64,000 bases of DNA from positions 6,076,001 through 6,140,000 of the forward strand of contig NZ_CP021354.1 in NCBI RefSeq assembly GCF_003130705.1. Reading direction: 5' to 3'. The stretch is from Rhodococcus oxybenzonivorans. Its GTDB lineage: Bacteria > Actinomycetota > Actinomycetes > Mycobacteriales > Mycobacteriaceae. How positions within the stretch are numbered: position 1 is the stretch's first letter; every line of letters begins with the position of its first letter. The notes under the pieces were generated by a model. It made no database searches and was not told the origin of the DNA. It saw nothing but the letters and a program-made list of their open reading frames with translations. A program made the position numbers and the translations under genes. Of the stretch, positions 34,066 to 42,790 are shown piece by piece.

Positions 34066-34386
34066 TCAGGCGTCCGAGGGCGGGACGGTCACCGTGACGG
34101 TATCCACGTCCGGTGTCAGCACGAGCTGGCACGCGAGGCGAGAACACGGCTGGACGCCGTCGAGGAACTCGAGCAGGTCTTGTTCCTCCAATGTCGGCTC
34201 GTCGAACGACCCGCAGGAGTTTTCATCGAGGTACACGTGACAGGTGGCGCACGAGCAGCTACCGCCGCATTCGGCGACGATGCCGGGAAGGTTGTTACGC
34301 ACCGACCCGTCCATCACGCTCTGGCCTGCTGGAACGTCGACGGACGAGGTCGAGCCGTCGGGCAGCTGGTATACGACGGTGGGCAT
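34066..34386 (-). CDS. [2Fe-2S] ferredoxin of the putidaredoxin/terpredoxin type
   Basis: A 106-residue ferredoxin. The cluster ligands are Cys40, Cys46, Cys49 and Cys86 in the adrenodoxin pattern CX5CX2CX36C (AECGGSCSCATCHVYLDE and SRLACQLVL). Three further cysteines (44, 58, 81) are non-ligand. The ATG follows AAGGAG; an in-frame extension was rejected. It would carry electrons from the reductase at 36057 to the P450. It is transcribed away from the P450 gene rather than behind it, unlike the classic terp or cam operons. Confidence 0.92.
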   Translation of the reverse strand: MPTVVYQLPDGSTSSVDVPAGQSVMDGSVRNNLPGIVAECGGSCSCATCHVYLDENSCGSFDEPTLEEQDLLEFLDGVQPCSRLACQLVLTPDVDTVTVTVPPSDA

Positions 34387-34729
34387 GGCAATCTCCTTCG
34401 GGGTGTTCTGTGGACGTCTGCGCGGTCCCTCTCGCCGAGTGGGTTGCCGTCCCGGGATTCGGCCGCGTTCTGTACCAAAATTGTGTCGCGGATCACTGAA
34501 CCGGCACATCACCACTTCGACGTATTACCCCCCTCCGGTGGGGTGAAGTTCCGCCGCACGAGGCCGCCACCAACTGCGTGACCAAGCACACATACCCCAT
34601 TAGGTGGACAACTTTCGATCAATGGTGTGATGCCCCTCACTCTCATGACTGACAGGCTGATGTCACTCCAGTCGGCGAGGGCGCCGCGACACACGGCGCC
34701 GGAACTCACTGCACCACGAAGGGGAATTG
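34387..34729. other. 343-bp divergent promoter region between ferredoxin and P450
   Basis: No gene is supported here. Two ACCCC-type elements are visible: TTACCCC with GGGGTGAA at 34526-34547, and CATACCCCATTAGGTGG at 34591-34607. A related string occurs in reverse complement at 58063-58077 before an acyl-CoA ligase gene. These may bind one of the LuxR or other regulators. No GntR-type core was found. Confidence 0.4.
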
Positions 34730-36052
34730 ATGAGCACCACAGAACAGGTCACGGAACTGATCCCGGACGCCGTCGCCCGTCAGATCGTATTGCCCGAGGG
34801 ACACCGGGACAACGACGCGCTATTCGAGGCCTACCGCTGGCTACGCGAGAACAATCCTCTCGGCCGCGCCGAGTTGGAGGGTTACGACCCCATCTGGCTG
34901 GTGAGCAAGCACGCCGACATCATGGAGATCGAGCGCCAGCCCGACATCTTCACCAGCGCGGGAGGCGAGGACAAGGGGTCCGTAAATCCGATCCTGGCGA
35001 ACCAGGCCGGCGACGCGTTCACCAAGAGCATCAACAACGGCAGCCTCCGCATCCTGGAGACCCTCACCTACCTCGACCCTCCGGAGCACACCGCGATCAA
35101 GGACATCGCGCTGGACTGGTTCCGGCCGACCAACCTCGCGAAGTGGGAAACGGTTATCCGCGACCTCGCCAAGGCCGCGGTCGGCAGGCTCCTGGAGACG
35201 GACGGGCGGATCGACTTCGTCAAGGACTTCGCACTCCACTACCCCCTCCATGTCATCATGAGCCTGTTCGGGGTACCCGAATCGGACGAGCCTCGGATGA
35301 TGGCGCTGACGCAGGAATTCTTCGGCACCGCCGATCCCGACGCCGTCCGTGAGGATGTCGAACCGCTCACCCCGGACGCCGCCGCGAAGCAGTGGGTGGC
35401 CACAATTCAGGACTTCTACGCCTACTTCGAGAAGTTGCTGGAGGACCGTCGCGCCAACCCGCGTGACGACCTCGCGACGATCATTTCGGTGGCGCGCAAC
35501 GAGAGTGGCGAGTACTACCCCAACGAAGTGGCTTACGGCTACTTCATCGCGATCGCCACCGCGGGACACGACACCACGTCGAGCACCCTCGCCGGCGGCA
35601 TGCTCGAACTCGGCCGTAACCCCGACCTGCTGGCGAAGGCGAAATCGGACCTGGCGCTCGCCCCACACATCGTCAACGAGTCGCTGCGCTGGGCATCGCC
35701 GGTCAAGCACTTCATGCGTCAGGCGACTCAGGACTACACGCTCCGCGGTCGCGACATCAAGAAGGGCGACCGATTCATGCTTCTCTACCAGTCGGGCAAC
35801 CGTGACGCGGACGTCATCCCGGATCCCGACCGCTTCGACCCGACCCGCCGGCCCAACAAGCACATCGCGTTCGGCTACGGCCCGCACATGTGCATCGGCC
35901 AGCACCTGGCGAAGCTGGAACTCAAGATCATGTTCGAGGAGTTGCTCCCCCACATCGAGTCGCTCGAGCTGGTCGACGACACCAAGATGATCCAGACCAA
36001 CTTCGTCGGCGGACTCAAGAACATGCCCGTCCAGATCCAGTTCACCAGGTAG
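34730..36052 (+). CDS. Cytochrome P450, CYP108 (P450terp)-like
   Basis: A 440-residue soluble bacterial P450. It shows the I-helix [10 protein letters not shown] (about 276-285), ExxR at Glu317-Arg320 and the heme Cys388 in [15 protein letters not shown]. Long stretches recall P450terp (CYP108A1): [44 protein letters not shown]-like [12 protein letters not shown] and [10 protein letters not shown]450terp hydroxylates the ring methyl of alpha-terpineol. The ATG follows GAAGGGG. The downstream reductase, alcohol and aldehyde dehydrogenase genes reproduce the terp gene set. The exact substrate is inferred from recall of the family. Confidence 0.9.
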   Translation: MSTTEQVTELIPDAVARQIVLPEGHRDNDALFEAYRWLRENNPLGRAELEGYDPIWLVSKHADIMEIERQPDIFTSAGGEDKGSVNPILANQAGDAFTKSINNGSLRILETLTYLDPPEHTAIKDIALDWFRPTNLAKWETVIRDLAKAAVGRLLETDGRIDFVKDFALHYPLHVIMSLFGVPESDEPRMMALTQEFFGTADPDAVREDVEPLTPDAAAKQWVATIQDFYAYFEKLLEDRRANPRDDLATIISVARNESGEYYPNEVAYGYFIAIATAGHDTTSSTLAGGMLELGRNPDLLAKAKSDLALAPHIVNESLRWASPVKHFMRQATQDYTLRGRDIKKGDRFMLLYQSGNRDADVIPDPDRFDPTRRPNKHIAFGYGPHMCIGQHLAKLELKIMFEELLPHIESLELVDDTKMIQTNFVGGLKNMPVQIQFTR

Positions 36053-36056
36053 CCTG

Positions 36057-37280
36057 ATGTCGCACCCAACACCGACCGTGGTGATCGTCGGGGCCGGGCA
36101 TGCCGGCGGCACACTCGCCGGCATGCTGCGGCAGCAGAAGTTCGACGGCCGCATCGTCCTGTGCGGGGACGAAACCCACCCGCCCTATCACCGCCCACCA
36201 CTGTCGAAGAAGTACGCAGACGACGAGTTCGTCCAGTGGCTGAAACCGGAAGCGTTCTACGCCGACAACCACATCGAGACGCTGCTGGGAGATCCGGTGG
36301 TCGGGATCGATCGCGATGCCCGAACCGCGACGACCGCGTCCGGAACAGTCCTCGAGTACACGACACTCGTCCTCGCGACGGGCGCCGCGCCGCGAACCTT
36401 GACACTGCCGGGCAGCGATCTCGAAGGAGTGCTCAGTCTGCGCACGCTCGCCGACGCCACGCTGCTGCGCGACGCCGTGCACACCGGATCGGCACTCGCC
36501 ATCATCGGCGGTGGATACGTAGGGCTCGAGGTCGCAGCGTCGGCCCGGGCTCGCGGATGCGAGGTCACGGTGATCGAACGGGAAGACAGGGTGCTGGCAC
36601 GGGTCGCCAGTCCCGAATTATCCAGCGTACTCACCGAATTCCATCGAGACCGCGGAACTCGCATCATCACGGGCGCCGAGGTCCGCGAGATCTCAGGCAC
36701 GGACGGGCGGGTTAATGGGGTCGCGCTGGGTGACGGAACCGAAATTCCCTGCGACATGGTCCTGGTGGGTGTCGGTGCGATCCCGAACGACGCGCTGGCC
36801 CGGGAATCGGGGCTCGAATGCCTCGCGGGTATCGTCGTGGACGGCTCGGCACGTACCAGCGACCCGCACGTCCTTGCGATCGGGGACGTGACCTACCGAC
36901 TGCACGACACCCTCGGCAAGATGGTGCGCCTCGAAAGCATCCCCAGCGCAGTCGAACAGGCGAAGCAGGCGGTGGCGGTCATCATGGAAGCGCCGCTTCC
37001 TCCGCACGAGGTTCCGTGGTTCTGGTCCGACCAGTTCGACCTGAAGATGAAGATGGCCGGGATGGTCGGCCCCGACACGAGGGCTGTCCTGCGCGGCAAC
37101 CCCTCCGAGTCTTCCTTCGCCCTCTTCCATCTGAACACCGACGGCATTCCGGTCGCCGTCGAGACCGTCAATGCCGCAGCCGAATTCATGGCGGGCAAGA
37201 AATTCATCAGCAACCGCACCAAGATTGACCCCGCCGCGCTCGCAGATCCCGTTATTTCTTTGCGGGAAGCCGTTCTCTGA
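36057..37280 (+). CDS. Ferredoxin reductase (FAD/NADH), putidaredoxin-reductase type
   Basis: A 407-residue flavoprotein with two Rossmann folds: FAD-binding VVIVGAGHAGGTLAGML at the N-terminus, NAD-binding LAIIGGGYVGLEVAASARAR near residue 145, and the second FAD motif DPHVLAIGDVTYR near residue 270. The C-terminal domain of the oxygenase-coupled NADH-ferredoxin reductases is complete. It starts four bases after the P450 stop and would reduce the ferredoxin encoded at 34066-34386. Confidence 0.93.
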   Translation: MSHPTPTVVIVGAGHAGGTLAGMLRQQKFDGRIVLCGDETHPPYHRPPLSKKYADDEFVQWLKPEAFYADNHIETLLGDPVVGIDRDARTATTASGTVLEYTTLVLATGAAPRTLTLPGSDLEGVLSLRTLADATLLRDAVHTGSALAIIGGGYVGLEVAASARARGCEVTVIEREDRVLARVASPELSSVLTEFHRDRGTRIITGAEVREISGTDGRVNGVALGDGTEIPCDMVLVGVGAIPNDALARESGLECLAGIVVDGSARTSDPHVLAIGDVTYRLHDTLGKMVRLESIPSAVEQAKQAVAVIMEAPLPPHEVPWFWSDQFDLKMKMAGMVGPDTRAVLRGNPSESSFALFHLNTDGIPVAVETVNAAAEFMAGKKFISNRTKIDPAALADPVISLREAVL

Positions 37281-37331
37281 GCATTTCGATATCGGCCGGT
37301 TTCACTTGCCCGGCCTTCAAGACATGGAGTA

Positions 37332-38444
37332 ATGACGATGGAAGCACTTGCAGCAGTCGCGAGAGAACCGCGCACCGAGTTCACCCTGGAACCGATCACC
37401 CTCGACGGCCCCCGCGCCGGTGAGGTACTCGTGGAGATCGAGGCGGTCGGTATCTGCCACACCGACCTCGCCGCCCGCGACGGGGCCCTGCCGACCGCAC
37501 TGCCCGCCGTCCTCGGACACGAAGGATGCGGCATCGTCAAGCAAGTCGGCGACGGCGTCACCAAGGTCGCCCCCGGTGATCGGGTCGCCATCACCTTCAA
37601 CAGTTGCGGAACCTGCCCGTCCTGCACCACCGGGGCACCCTCCTACTGCCACCAGTTCATGCACCTCGCCTACGACGGCGTCCGCGACGACGGCACCGGA
37701 CCGATCACCACCACCGACGGCGAATCCCTGACCGGCCTGTTCTTCGGCCAATCCTCCTTCGCCACCCACAGCATCGCGTTCGAACGCAACGTCGTGAAGG
37801 TCCCGGGCGACGTCCCCGCCGAATTCCTCGCACCCCTGGGCTGCGGGATCCAAACCGGCGCAGGTGCGGTGATGCGCTCACTGAACTGCCGACCCGGATC
37901 GGCCGTGCTCGTCGCCGGCGCCGGATCCGTCGGTCTGGCCGCCGTGATGGGCGCCGTCGTCCGCGGCTGCGCCACCATCATCGCCGTCGAACCGCACCAG
38001 TCGAGGCGTGAGCTCGCCCTCGAACTCGGCGCCACCCACGTGATCGACCCCACCGCCGGCCCGGTCGCCGAGCAGGTTCGGGCCATCATCCCCGCTGGGG
38101 TGGACTACGCCATCGACACCTCCGGCATCCCCGGCGTGATCGCATCCCTCGTCGGCGCCATGACCTTCCACGGCAAGATCGGTCTCATCGGTGTGCCCGC
38201 CGACCCGGAATCGTCGGTGCCGCTCAACATCATCAACTCCCTCGCCATGGGGCTGACCATCACCGGAATCATCGAGGGCGACAGCGTCCCCGACGACTTC
38301 ATCCCCGAACTGGTCGACCTGTACAAGGCTGGCAAATTCCCCCTCGACAAACTCGTCACCACCTTCCCCTTCGCGAAGATCAACGACGCGATCGACGCCC
38401 AGCACCGCGGCGAGGTCCTCAAACCCGTCCTCGTGCATCACTGA
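37332..38444 (+). CDS. Zinc alcohol dehydrogenase, aryl/allylic alcohol type
   Basis: A 370-residue MDR enzyme. The catalytic zinc site shows as GICHTDLAARDG and GHEGCGIV. The structural zinc site is CGTCPSCTTGAPSYC, and the NAD motif is VLVAGAGSVGLAAV. Its length and the LGCGIQTGAGAV block resemble benzyl-alcohol/geraniol dehydrogenases (XylB-like). It should oxidise the primary allylic alcohol made by the P450 to an aldehyde, with the aldehyde dehydrogenase 37 bases downstream completing the step. A paralogue is encoded at 41636-42787. Confidence 0.9.
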   Translation: MTMEALAAVAREPRTEFTLEPITLDGPRAGEVLVEIEAVGICHTDLAARDGALPTALPAVLGHEGCGIVKQVGDGVTKVAPGDRVAITFNSCGTCPSCTTGAPSYCHQFMHLAYDGVRDDGTGPITTTDGESLTGLFFGQSSFATHSIAFERNVVKVPGDVPAEFLAPLGCGIQTGAGAVMRSLNCRPGSAVLVAGAGSVGLAAVMGAVVRGCATIIAVEPHQSRRELALELGATHVIDPTAGPVAEQVRAIIPAGVDYAIDTSGIPGVIASLVGAMTFHGKIGLIGVPADPESSVPLNIINSLAMGLTITGIIEGDSVPDDFIPELVDLYKAGKFPLDKLVTTFPFAKINDAIDAQHRGEVLKPVLVHH

Positions 38445-38481
38445 CCACCCACTCCGAACCCCCACTTACGAAGGACACCCG

Positions 38482-39918
38482 ATGACGATCGACTACCCCG
38501 ATCTCTACATCCGCGGCGGATGGGCACGGCCGTCCGGCGACGCGACCATCTCGGTCATCTCCCCGACCACCGAGCAGCAGATCGGCTCCGTGCCGGAGGG
38601 CACCGACACCGACATCGACGACGCCGTCGACGCCGCCCGCACCGCTCTCACCGACTGGGGGTCCCGGACCGCGGCCCAGCGCGCCGAGGTCCTCGGCCGC
38701 TTCGCCGACGAACTCGAATCCCGCGCCGAAGACACCGCGACCCGGGTGAGCAGCCAGAACGGCATGCCCATCACCCTCGCCCGCCAGTTCGAGGGCGGCT
38801 TCCCACCGCTCCTACTGCGCTACTACGGCGAGATGGCCGCGAAACAGGAAGACGAGATCCGGCCCGGCATGCTCGGCGGATCCACCCTCGTCACCCGCTC
38901 CCCGATCGGCGTCGTCGGCGCCATCGTCCCCTGGAACGTGCCCCAGGCCATCACGTTTCTCAAACTCGCCCCCGCCCTCGCCGCCGGATGCACCGTCGTC
39001 CTCAAACCCTCCCCCGAGACCGTCCTCGACGCGTTCCTGATGGCCGAGGCCGCCATCGCCGCCGGCCTTCCCGCCGGCGTACTCAACATCGTGCCCGGCG
39101 GCCGAGAACTCGGCGCCTACCTCGTCGCCCACCCCGGCATCGACAAGGTGTCCTTCACCGGCTCCACCGCCGCCGGCCGCGCCATCGGCCGCACCTGCGG
39201 CGAACTGCTCCGCCCGGTCACCCTCGAACTCGGCGGCAAATCCGCCGCCGTCATCCTCGACGACGCCGACCTCGCCGCCAACCTCGAATCCTTCTACGCG
39301 GCAACACTGCTCAACAACGGGCAGATCTGCTGGCTCGGCACCCGCGTCCTCGCACCCCGCTCCCGCTACACCGAAATCGTCGACACCATCACCGACCTCG
39401 CCAGAGTCATCTCGGTCGGCGACCCTCTCTCCGACACCACCCAGATGGGACCACTCGTCTCCGCCCGACAACGCCACCGCGTTGAAAGCTACATCGACAA
39501 GGGCCGCGCCGACGGCGGACGCGTCACCACCGGCGGCCGCCGACCCGACAAACTCGACCACGGCTGGTTCGTCGAACCCACCGTCTTCGCCGACGTCGAC
39601 ACCGGCCACACCATCGCCCAGGAAGAAATCTTCGGACCCGTCCTTTCCGTCATCCCCTACACCGACGAATCCGAAGCCATCACCATCGCCAACCACTCCG
39701 ACTACGGACTCGGCGGCTCCGTCTGGACCGCCGACCCCGAACGCGGCGCCCAATTCGCCCGCCACATCGCCACCGGAACCGTCGGCATCAACGGCTACAC
39801 CAACGACCCCACCGCCCCCTTCGGCGGCATCAAAAACAGCGGCCTCGGCCGCGAACTCGGACCCGAAGGCCTCGCCAGCTACCAACAACTCAAAAGCATC
39901 TACCTCGACGTCCGCTAA
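38482..39918 (+). CDS. NAD(P)-dependent aldehyde dehydrogenase
   Basis: A 478-residue ALDH with GAIVPWNVPQ, SFTGSTAAGRAIG, general base Glu249 in LELGGKSAA, nucleophile Cys283 in NNGQICWLG, and EEIFGPVLSVIPY. All catalytic residues are present. It ends the P450-reductase-ADH-ALDH run and is followed by a terminator. It would make the ring carboxylic acid. The enzyme encoded at 46819-48276 is a close paralogue. Confidence 0.93.
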   Translation: MTIDYPDLYIRGGWARPSGDATISVISPTTEQQIGSVPEGTDTDIDDAVDAARTALTDWGSRTAAQRAEVLGRFADELESRAEDTATRVSSQNGMPITLARQFEGGFPPLLLRYYGEMAAKQEDEIRPGMLGGSTLVTRSPIGVVGAIVPWNVPQAITFLKLAPALAAGCTVVLKPSPETVLDAFLMAEAAIAAGLPAGVLNIVPGGRELGAYLVAHPGIDKVSFTGSTAAGRAIGRTCGELLRPVTLELGGKSAAVILDDADLAANLESFYAATLLNNGQICWLGTRVLAPRSRYTEIVDTITDLARVISVGDPLSDTTQMGPLVSARQRHRVESYIDKGRADGGRVTTGGRRPDKLDHGWFVEPTVFADVDTGHTIAQEEIFGPVLSVIPYTDESEAITIANHSDYGLGGSVWTADPERGAQFARHIATGTVGINGYTNDPTAPFGGIKNSGLGRELGPEGLASYQQLKSIYLDVR

Positions 39919-40538
39919 CCCCCGGGTCGGTGCAGCCGTGCGACACACGCACGGCCGCACTGGCTTATTCAGACAATGAGCACCGGAGACGCCGTCACCG
40001 AAGAAGAGCTCGCCATGGTCGACTTCGCAGGACGAATAGATCTTTTCGGTGTGAGTAACTTGAAAAGGTTGCACCACCGCGGACTTGGAATCGCGGGTTC
40101 GCAGTACGCGCGAAAGTTCTTGCTCTCGAGGACTGCGCACATCTGTGAACGTGCGCGTTGGCACCGAATTCACACAGGTCAGTCCACGTCGTCGAGGCGC
40201 AGTGTCGGCATTTCTGTCCCGACTATCACCCTCAGGTTCCTCGAGAGCCTACGTTCCCCACTACGGTAAAGGTCCTTGCTGCGTGGCGGGTGAACGTCGC
40301 CCTCATCGGTGACGAGCAGCTGGAATCAACGACGGCCTCTAACACGGCACCATGCGCGGTATTCGGCTGCGGTGAACGGCCGACGGTTCCAAGAGCTCGA
40401 ATAACCGTCTCGTCCCACTCCCCCGCAAGGAAGAAATCGCGTGCTCTTCTGGGTCATTTCGGGGAGCACACGTAGCGTGGATCACACTGCGCTGCCTACG
40501 GTCATCAGGAATTCATTCCGAACAACCGAGGAGCTGCT
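39919..40538. other. 620-bp region without a supported gene
   Basis: It begins with a terminator hairpin. A 97-codon frame from 39976 has no homology I recognise and atypical composition. One GntR-like core (GGTCAGTCC, 40177-40185) lacks the AT-rich flank of the others. The last 100 bases probably hold the promoter of the lipocalin-like gene. Nothing else was identified. Confidence 0.4.
39930..39960 (+). terminator. Hairpin terminator after the ALDH gene
   Basis: GCCGTGCG pairs with CGCACGGC, extended by GTGC/GCAC after one mismatch. It starts 12 bases past the stop. Confidence 0.6.
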
Positions 40539-41543
40539 GTGATCACCGCTGCGGACGTGGACTACCACACAAGCGAGCCATCGGCCCATACCTGGGCTGA
40601 GACCATCGTCTTGGTCTTCTCTGTTCCGGAAGCCGGAATCCTGGGCAACGCCTACGTGTTGTCTCGGCCGAATGTCGGCGCCACCATTTCGTCGGTGGTC
40701 GTTCACTCCGGATTCTGCACCCATCCCTATGAGATCGACTTCACCGACCCTCAGATGCATGTGCCAGCGCCGAAGACGTTCTCGAAGTTCACCCTCGAGA
40801 GTGGGCTGAGTCTCGAGGCAACGAACGCGCCCCGCGATTTCCGAGTGTCGTACGAGCACGCACTCGGCGCCTGCCGCTTCGACCTCGAGTTCCGGGGGCT
40901 GCACGAACCCTTCGACGTTCACGATGCCACGCAAAACCCTCTTGTGGCCGGTACCGACGGCCCGATCGACACCGGACTCGGTGACGTATGGGCGAACGGC
41001 CATTACGACATGATCGGGCACGTAACCGGAACTCTGGAACTTCGCGGCAAGGAGTACCAGGTCGATTGCTTCGACGGGATGGATCGCAGTTGGGGCCCCC
41101 GCGCCGAGCTCGGCCACAGCGGTGCTGCTTGGATCCATGTGACGCTCGGCCCCGACTTCGGCCTACACCTGGGGATGGCCCTAGGCATTCGAAACGGCGA
41201 GGTGGTCTACGAGGGGCTGCGGTTCGGCTACATCGTCGAGGACGGCGAACTTTACGGAATCACCCACGCGACCGTCGAGGCGGCCCGGGTCGATCTGATC
41301 GCCGTCACCAACCACATCACCGCAGTCGACGTCCGGGGCAAGAAACACGAGTTCTTCGGAACCGCTGTGGGTGGCGCTCCGTGGTACAGCTTCAGCCCCG
41401 CCTATGTCAGTTGCCAGAGCTTGTTTCGCTACCAGGTCGGCAATCGGGTCGGTTACGCCGAGGCGACGGACGTCCTCGGTTTGGAATTCCTGGGCGAACG
41501 GATGTCTCGGCACGGTCGACTGCGTGCCGGGGCTCGTCCCTGA
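40539..41543 (+). CDS. Lipocalin-like (CrtC/DUF7065-type) protein, module copy 1
   Basis: A 334-residue soluble protein with VPEAGILGNAYVLSRPNVGA, YEIDFTDPQMHVP, the signature GMDRSWGPRAEL (about residues 185-196) and SCQSLFRY near the end. The DRSWGPR block and strand-rich pattern recall carotenoid 1,2-hydratase/tocopherol-cyclase-like folds. The GTG start has CGAGGAG upstream. The paralogue encoded at 50452-51441 matches throughout. It starts a run with ADH, APH-fold kinase and a small helical protein. Hydration, dehydration or binding of a hydrophobic alcohol is possible; no function is established. Confidence 0.75.
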   Translation: MITAADVDYHTSEPSAHTWAETIVLVFSVPEAGILGNAYVLSRPNVGATISSVVVHSGFCTHPYEIDFTDPQMHVPAPKTFSKFTLESGLSLEATNAPRDFRVSYEHALGACRFDLEFRGLHEPFDVHDATQNPLVAGTDGPIDTGLGDVWANGHYDMIGHVTGTLELRGKEYQVDCFDGMDRSWGPRAELGHSGAAWIHVTLGPDFGLHLGMALGIRNGEVVYEGLRFGYIVEDGELYGITHATVEAARVDLIAVTNHITAVDVRGKKHEFFGTAVGGAPWYSFSPAYVSCQSLFRYQVGNRVGYAEATDVLGLEFLGERMSRHGRLRAGARP

Positions 41544-41635
41544 AAAGTCGAGTCTTCCCGACGATCGAGCCGGCTCAACTCCTCCGTCCTATTTCGGCGC
41601 GCTGCGCTGCTGAAGGTCACGAAAGGTCCCTGTCC

Positions 41636-42787
41636 ATGTCACGTTCCATTACTGCCGCGGTGGTCACCGAACCCGGCGGCCCGTTCACTTCTCAACAGGT
41701 TGAGCTCGCCGACCCCGGGCCTGGCGAGGTTGTTGTCGAGATTCGTGGGATCGGTGTGTGTCATACCGATCTCGCGGCACGTGACGGTTTCTTCGGGCTG
41801 GCATATCCGATGGTCCTCGGGCATGAGGGCAGCGGTGTCGTTGTCGAGGTCGGCGCGGACGTGACCTCGGTGGTGCCCGGTGACCATGTGGCCCTGTCGT
41901 TCGCATCGTGCGGAACGTGCAGCCCGTGCGGCGATAATCAACCTGCCTATTGCCTTGAATTCGGTGCCCGCAACTACGGCGACGGGCTACGTGCGGACGG
42001 CACCAGCTCGATTCATCGGGACGGTACTCCCTTCACCGCAGCGTTTTTCGGCCAATCGTCGTTCGCGACACATGCGCTCGCGTCCGAACGCAATGTCGTC
42101 AAGGTGAGCGCGGATGTGCCCGTGGAGCTCGTCGGTCCGCTCGGGTGCGGTATCCAGACAGGTGCCGGCGCCGTGTTCAACAGCCTGGATTGCAAGGAGG
42201 GCGAGTCCCTGCTCGTGCTCGGTGCCGGACCGGTTGGCCTGGCCGCGGTGATGGCGGCGAGGGTACGCGGTTGCGCAGCGATCATTGTCTCGGATCCCGA
42301 TCCGCGCCGCCGTTCGCTCGCCACCGACCTCGGTGCCACCGCCACGCTCGATCCCACGGACGGACCGCTCGTGGAGCAGGTCCGTGCCGTCGAGGGCGCA
42401 GGCGTGGACTATGCGTTCGACACGACGGGGGTCTCGGCCGTCGTGGAGGAGTCGCTCGGCGTTCTCGCACCGCTGGGCACCATCGGCTTGGTAGGGGTGC
42501 CCCACGACATGGCGGCTACCCTGCCGCTGCCCATCGTGCCGGCCATGGTGGCCGGATTGACCGTGCGGGGCATCACTGAGGGTGACAGCGACCCGCGCAC
42601 CTTTATCCCTTACCTGCTCGATCTCTATCGGGCAGGCGAGTTCCCATTCGATCGACTTATCGGGACGTTCCCATTCGCCGACATCGAGTCCGCAGTCCAG
42701 GCACAGCTGCGCGGTGAGGTGGCGAAGGTGGTCCTGCTACAGCCCAGCGCAGTTACCGCGCCGTCGACGTACGCTACAGGAGCATGA
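41636..42787 (+). CDS. Zinc alcohol dehydrogenase (paralogue of the P450-linked ADH)
   Basis: A 383-residue MDR enzyme with GIGVCHTDLAARDG, GHEGSGVVVE, structural zinc site CGTCSPCGDNQPAYC and LLVLGAGPVGLAAV. It resembles the protein encoded at 37332-38444 along its length (shared FFGQSSFATHALASERNVVK-type segment). The ATG is preceded by GAAAGG; a far longer in-frame extension overlaps the upstream gene and was rejected. The kinase gene starts three bases after its stop. It probably interconverts an alcohol and aldehyde specific to this module. Confidence 0.9.
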   Translation: MSRSITAAVVTEPGGPFTSQQVELADPGPGEVVVEIRGIGVCHTDLAARDGFFGLAYPMVLGHEGSGVVVEVGADVTSVVPGDHVALSFASCGTCSPCGDNQPAYCLEFGARNYGDGLRADGTSSIHRDGTPFTAAFFGQSSFATHALASERNVVKVSADVPVELVGPLGCGIQTGAGAVFNSLDCKEGESLLVLGAGPVGLAAVMAARVRGCAAIIVSDPDPRRRSLATDLGATATLDPTDGPLVEQVRAVEGAGVDYAFDTTGVSAVVEESLGVLAPLGTIGLVGVPHDMAATLPLPIVPAMVAGLTVRGITEGDSDPRTFIPYLLDLYRAGEFPFDRLIGTFPFADIESAVQAQLRGEVAKVVLLQPSAVTAPSTYATGA

Positions 42788-42790
42788 CCC

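Noticed and set aside
40177..40185. GGTCAGTCC core resembling the GntR operators
   Set aside because: The flanks (CACA/ACGT) lack the T-rich and AT-rich context of the other sites, and it is 350 bases from the next gene.
39976..40269. 97-codon open frame between the ALDH and lipocalin-like genes
   Set aside because: No convincing ribosome site, no recognisable family, and amino-acid use unlike neighbouring genes; probably chance.
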